Shown one piece after another: positions 4,107 through 5,579 of a stretch of 5,579 nt of DNA. The stretch spans positions 1 to 5,579 of the forward strand of contig CALFYA010000455.1 in NCBI GenBank assembly GCA_937952925.1, read 5' to 3'. The stretch comes from an uncultured Moraxellaceae bacterium. Its GTDB lineage: Bacteria > Pseudomonadota > Gammaproteobacteria > Pseudomonadales > Moraxellaceae. The notes below the pieces were generated by a model. That model was given only the letters and a program-made list of their open reading frames with translations. It had not been told where the DNA came from and searched no databases. The number at the start of each line of letters is the position of its first letter. Within the stretch, counting starts at the first letter, position 1. Made by a program: the position numbers and the translations under genes.

Positions 4107-5579
4107 TTAGGTGATGGTATTCCATGTGTCAGCAAACACAGTCCCTAGCGCATTTTTGGTGGCGGCAGACAAGGTGGTTTCACCAAAGGCGGGTGGAGTC
4201 AGTGATGCCATCGCATTGACTAAAGTATCGACATCAGCAGCCATCAAGGTACGCCCCGACAGTAAGCGGAATTGCTCGATATTTGCTCCTGCACTATACC
4301 AATCTTGCACGACCACATTGGCATTGGTGCCAATGATTTGCACTACCAGATCGTCATCGACACGACTGAGCCAGACTTGCTCACGCAATACACCGAGACC
4401 AAATTGGACGGTGTCCGTGCCTTCAGCAGCGTTTTCGAGAATGGTATTGGTGCCAAAATCACGATTGAGTCGATACTGATCATGACCTGCACCACCAATC
4501 AACAGATTATCGCCAAGACCACCATTGATGAGGTTATTGCCACTGTTGCCGATGATCTGGTTGTCGAGCGCGTTACCATTGGCTTTGAGGTGATCTGTCC
4601 CGCCTAGGATCAGATTTTCTACATGATTACCCAAGGTGTAATCGACTAGACTGTTGACGGTATCAATGCCTTCATTGAACTGTTCAAAGACTTGATCACC
4701 GGTGAGATTGACGTAGTAGGTGTCGTTACCATCGCCACCATACAAGCTATCGACGTTGGTACCACCATTAAGCAGGTCGTCGCCTAAACCACCATACAAC
4801 TGATCGACCCCACCACCGCCAAGCAAGATGTTATTCCCACTCGTACCCAATAAGGTGTTGTTGAGAACATTACCAGTGCCTTTAAGATCGCCATTCCCTG
4901 TCAGGCTGAGATTTTCGACGTGAGCGCCCAAGGTATAGGAAAAGCCTACAATGACCGTATCTGTCCCCTGATTACTGAGTTCAGTGACCTGATCGCCAAG
5001 CGTAGACACATAGTAGGTGTCATTGCCAAGACCACCGATCATGATGTCTTTGCCACCACTGCCGTCTAAGGTGTCGTCACCATCATTACCAATCAGCGTG
5101 TCGTTGAGTGCGTTACCGATAATCATGTTGTTGCCAGCATTACCGGTGAGGATATTGGCTGCGTCGTGACTGCCGGTGATATTCAGGTTGGAGCTGCCGG
5201 TCAGCGTGGCATGCTCAACATTGGCATATTGCAACAAATCAATGCTAACGGTTTCTGATTGAATGGTATCCGTACCACCGTTTTGACCTTCGATGACGAT
5301 ATCGTTTGTGGAGTCGATGATATATAGATCATCGCCATCACCACCAATCAAGGTGTCGTTGCCCGATCCGCCATCGAGGGTGTTGTTGCCGCTATTACCG
5401 GTCAAGGTGTTGTTGCTGGTATTACCAGTCAAGTTGAGATGGGCGCTACCAAGTAGCAGTGCAGACTCAACATTGGCGTAGTTGAGCAGATCTAGACTTA
5501 GATCAGCCGATTGCACCGTATCACTGCCTTGGTCAGCCAGCTCGACAATGCTATCGGTGAGGTCATCAACCGTATACAC
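4107..5579 (-). CDS. RTX calcium-binding repeat protein, C-terminal part (5' end missing)
   Basis: The frame is open to the right edge, so the N-terminus lies outside; 490 residues are visible and the first codon here (GTG) is not a real start. Residues 2-369 hold four blocks of RTX nonapeptides (GGxGxDxUx, U a large hydrophobic residue), such as GGSGNDTLIGGDGDD (70-84), which bind calcium as a parallel beta-roll. Linkers of about 45-50 residues separate the blocks (YxV...DxVxE...GxDTV...VExxxLxG). Residues about 393-450 resemble the haemolysin-type calcium-binding-related domain (PF06594-like): LREQVWLSRVDDDLVV, then VVQDWYSAGANIEQFRL and the DVDTLVNAMASL end. A short tail to 490 follows and should hold the C-terminal type I secretion signal, judging from the family. 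The protein is probably exported by an ABC-type T1SS encoded elsewhere. Toxin, adhesin, lipase/protease and S-layer roles all remain open, because the effector domain would be upstream. A shared terminator lies just past the stop. Confidence 0.93.
   Translation of the reverse strand: MYTVDDLTDSIVELADQGSDTVQSADLSLDLLNYANVESALLLGSAHLNLTGNTSNNTLTGNSGNNTLDGGSGNDTLIGGDGDDLYIIDSTNDIVIEGQNGGTDTIQSETVSIDLLQYANVEHATLTGSSNLNITGSHDAANILTGNAGNNMIIGNALNDTLIGNDGDDTLDGSGGKDIMIGGLGNDTYYVSTLGDQVTELSNQGTDTVIVGFSYTLGAHVENLSLTGNGDLKGTGNVLNNTLLGTSGNNILLGGGGVDQLYGGLGDDLLNGGTNVDSLYGGDGNDTYYVNLTGDQVFEQFNEGIDTVNSLVDYTLGNHVENLILGGTDHLKANGNALDNQIIGNSGNNLINGGLGDNLLIGGAGHDQYRLNRDFGTNTILENAAEGTDTVQFGLGVLREQVWLSRVDDDLVVQIIGTNANVVVQDWYSAGANIEQFRLLSGRTLMAADVDTLVNAMASLTPPAFGETTLSAATKNALGTVFADTWNTIT
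4473..5576 (-). repeat. Four RTX repeat blocks with two linker types
   Basis: In protein order the blocks cover residues 2-86, 87-189, 190-288 and 289-369. Each has a linker followed by a nonapeptide array of about 4, 6, 6 and 4 units. Within each array the first units are Asn-rich (GNSGNN type) and the later ones are canonical (GGxGxD). Linkers 1 and 2 share DLLxYANVE; linkers 3 and 4 share YTLGxHVENLxL. The DNA copies have diverged: for example, the TAGTAGGTGTC segments near 4713 and 5011 lie about 298 bases apart. Confidence 0.85.

Noticed and set aside
4272..4607. 111-codon plus-strand frame (and others) opposite the RTX gene
   Set aside because: Repetitive RTX codons leave the opposite strand open; no own ribosome binding site or conserved motif seen.
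4107..5579. Tandem DNA repeats resembling a CRISPR or satellite array
   Set aside because: The periodicity is that of RTX nonapeptides (27 bases) and linker blocks; the copies are diverged and in one open frame, with no identical repeats or unique spacers.

Overview
The window looks like ordinary chromosomal DNA of a gammaproteobacterium. The reasons are an E. coli-type (class 1) glutamate-cysteine ligase, a short E. coli-like PpiC parvulin, a four-helix DsbB and a large RTX protein. The set (PpiC, a CC0125/CC1285-type lipoprotein, DUF924, GshA-DsbB, RTX) would suit the Pseudomonadales/Moraxellaceae, but that placement is inference. Base composition is moderate and codon use looks even. I see no insertion sequence, phage gene, tRNA, rRNA or CRISPR array.

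Layout, left to right. Positions 1-264 are non-coding. They hold a strong leftward intrinsic terminator hairpin with a T7 tract, a perfect leftward TATAAT hexamer, several short inverted repeats, and perhaps the first codons of a leftward gene that runs off the left edge. Next comes ppiC (265-540, +). It meets a leftward lipoprotein gene (534-1115, -) tail to tail with a 7-base overlap. Behind the lipoprotein gene, also leftward, lies a DUF924 gene (1193-1744, -) with a good sigma-70-like promoter. A roughly 220-base divergent spacer leads to gshA (1969-3567, +), whose stop codon overlaps the start of dsbB (3564-4052, +) as ATGA. A long two-way terminator hairpin (4061-4100) separates dsbB from the 3' end of a leftward RTX calcium-binding protein gene (4107 to beyond 5579), whose 5' part lies outside the window.

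How the genes relate. gshA and dsbB form a translationally coupled pair with a thiol theme: GshA makes the glutathione precursor in the cytoplasm, and DsbB reoxidises DsbA in the inner membrane. PpiC is a cytoplasmic-type prolyl isomerase. The lipoprotein and DUF924 genes are co-directional but have no known joint function. The RTX protein would be exported by a type I system encoded elsewhere.

I find no clear new defence, mobile or biosynthetic system. The least explained stretch is the left non-coding region, which could be an attenuator-like leader or a small RNA of about 110 nt. The repeat architecture of the RTX protein is the second point of interest.
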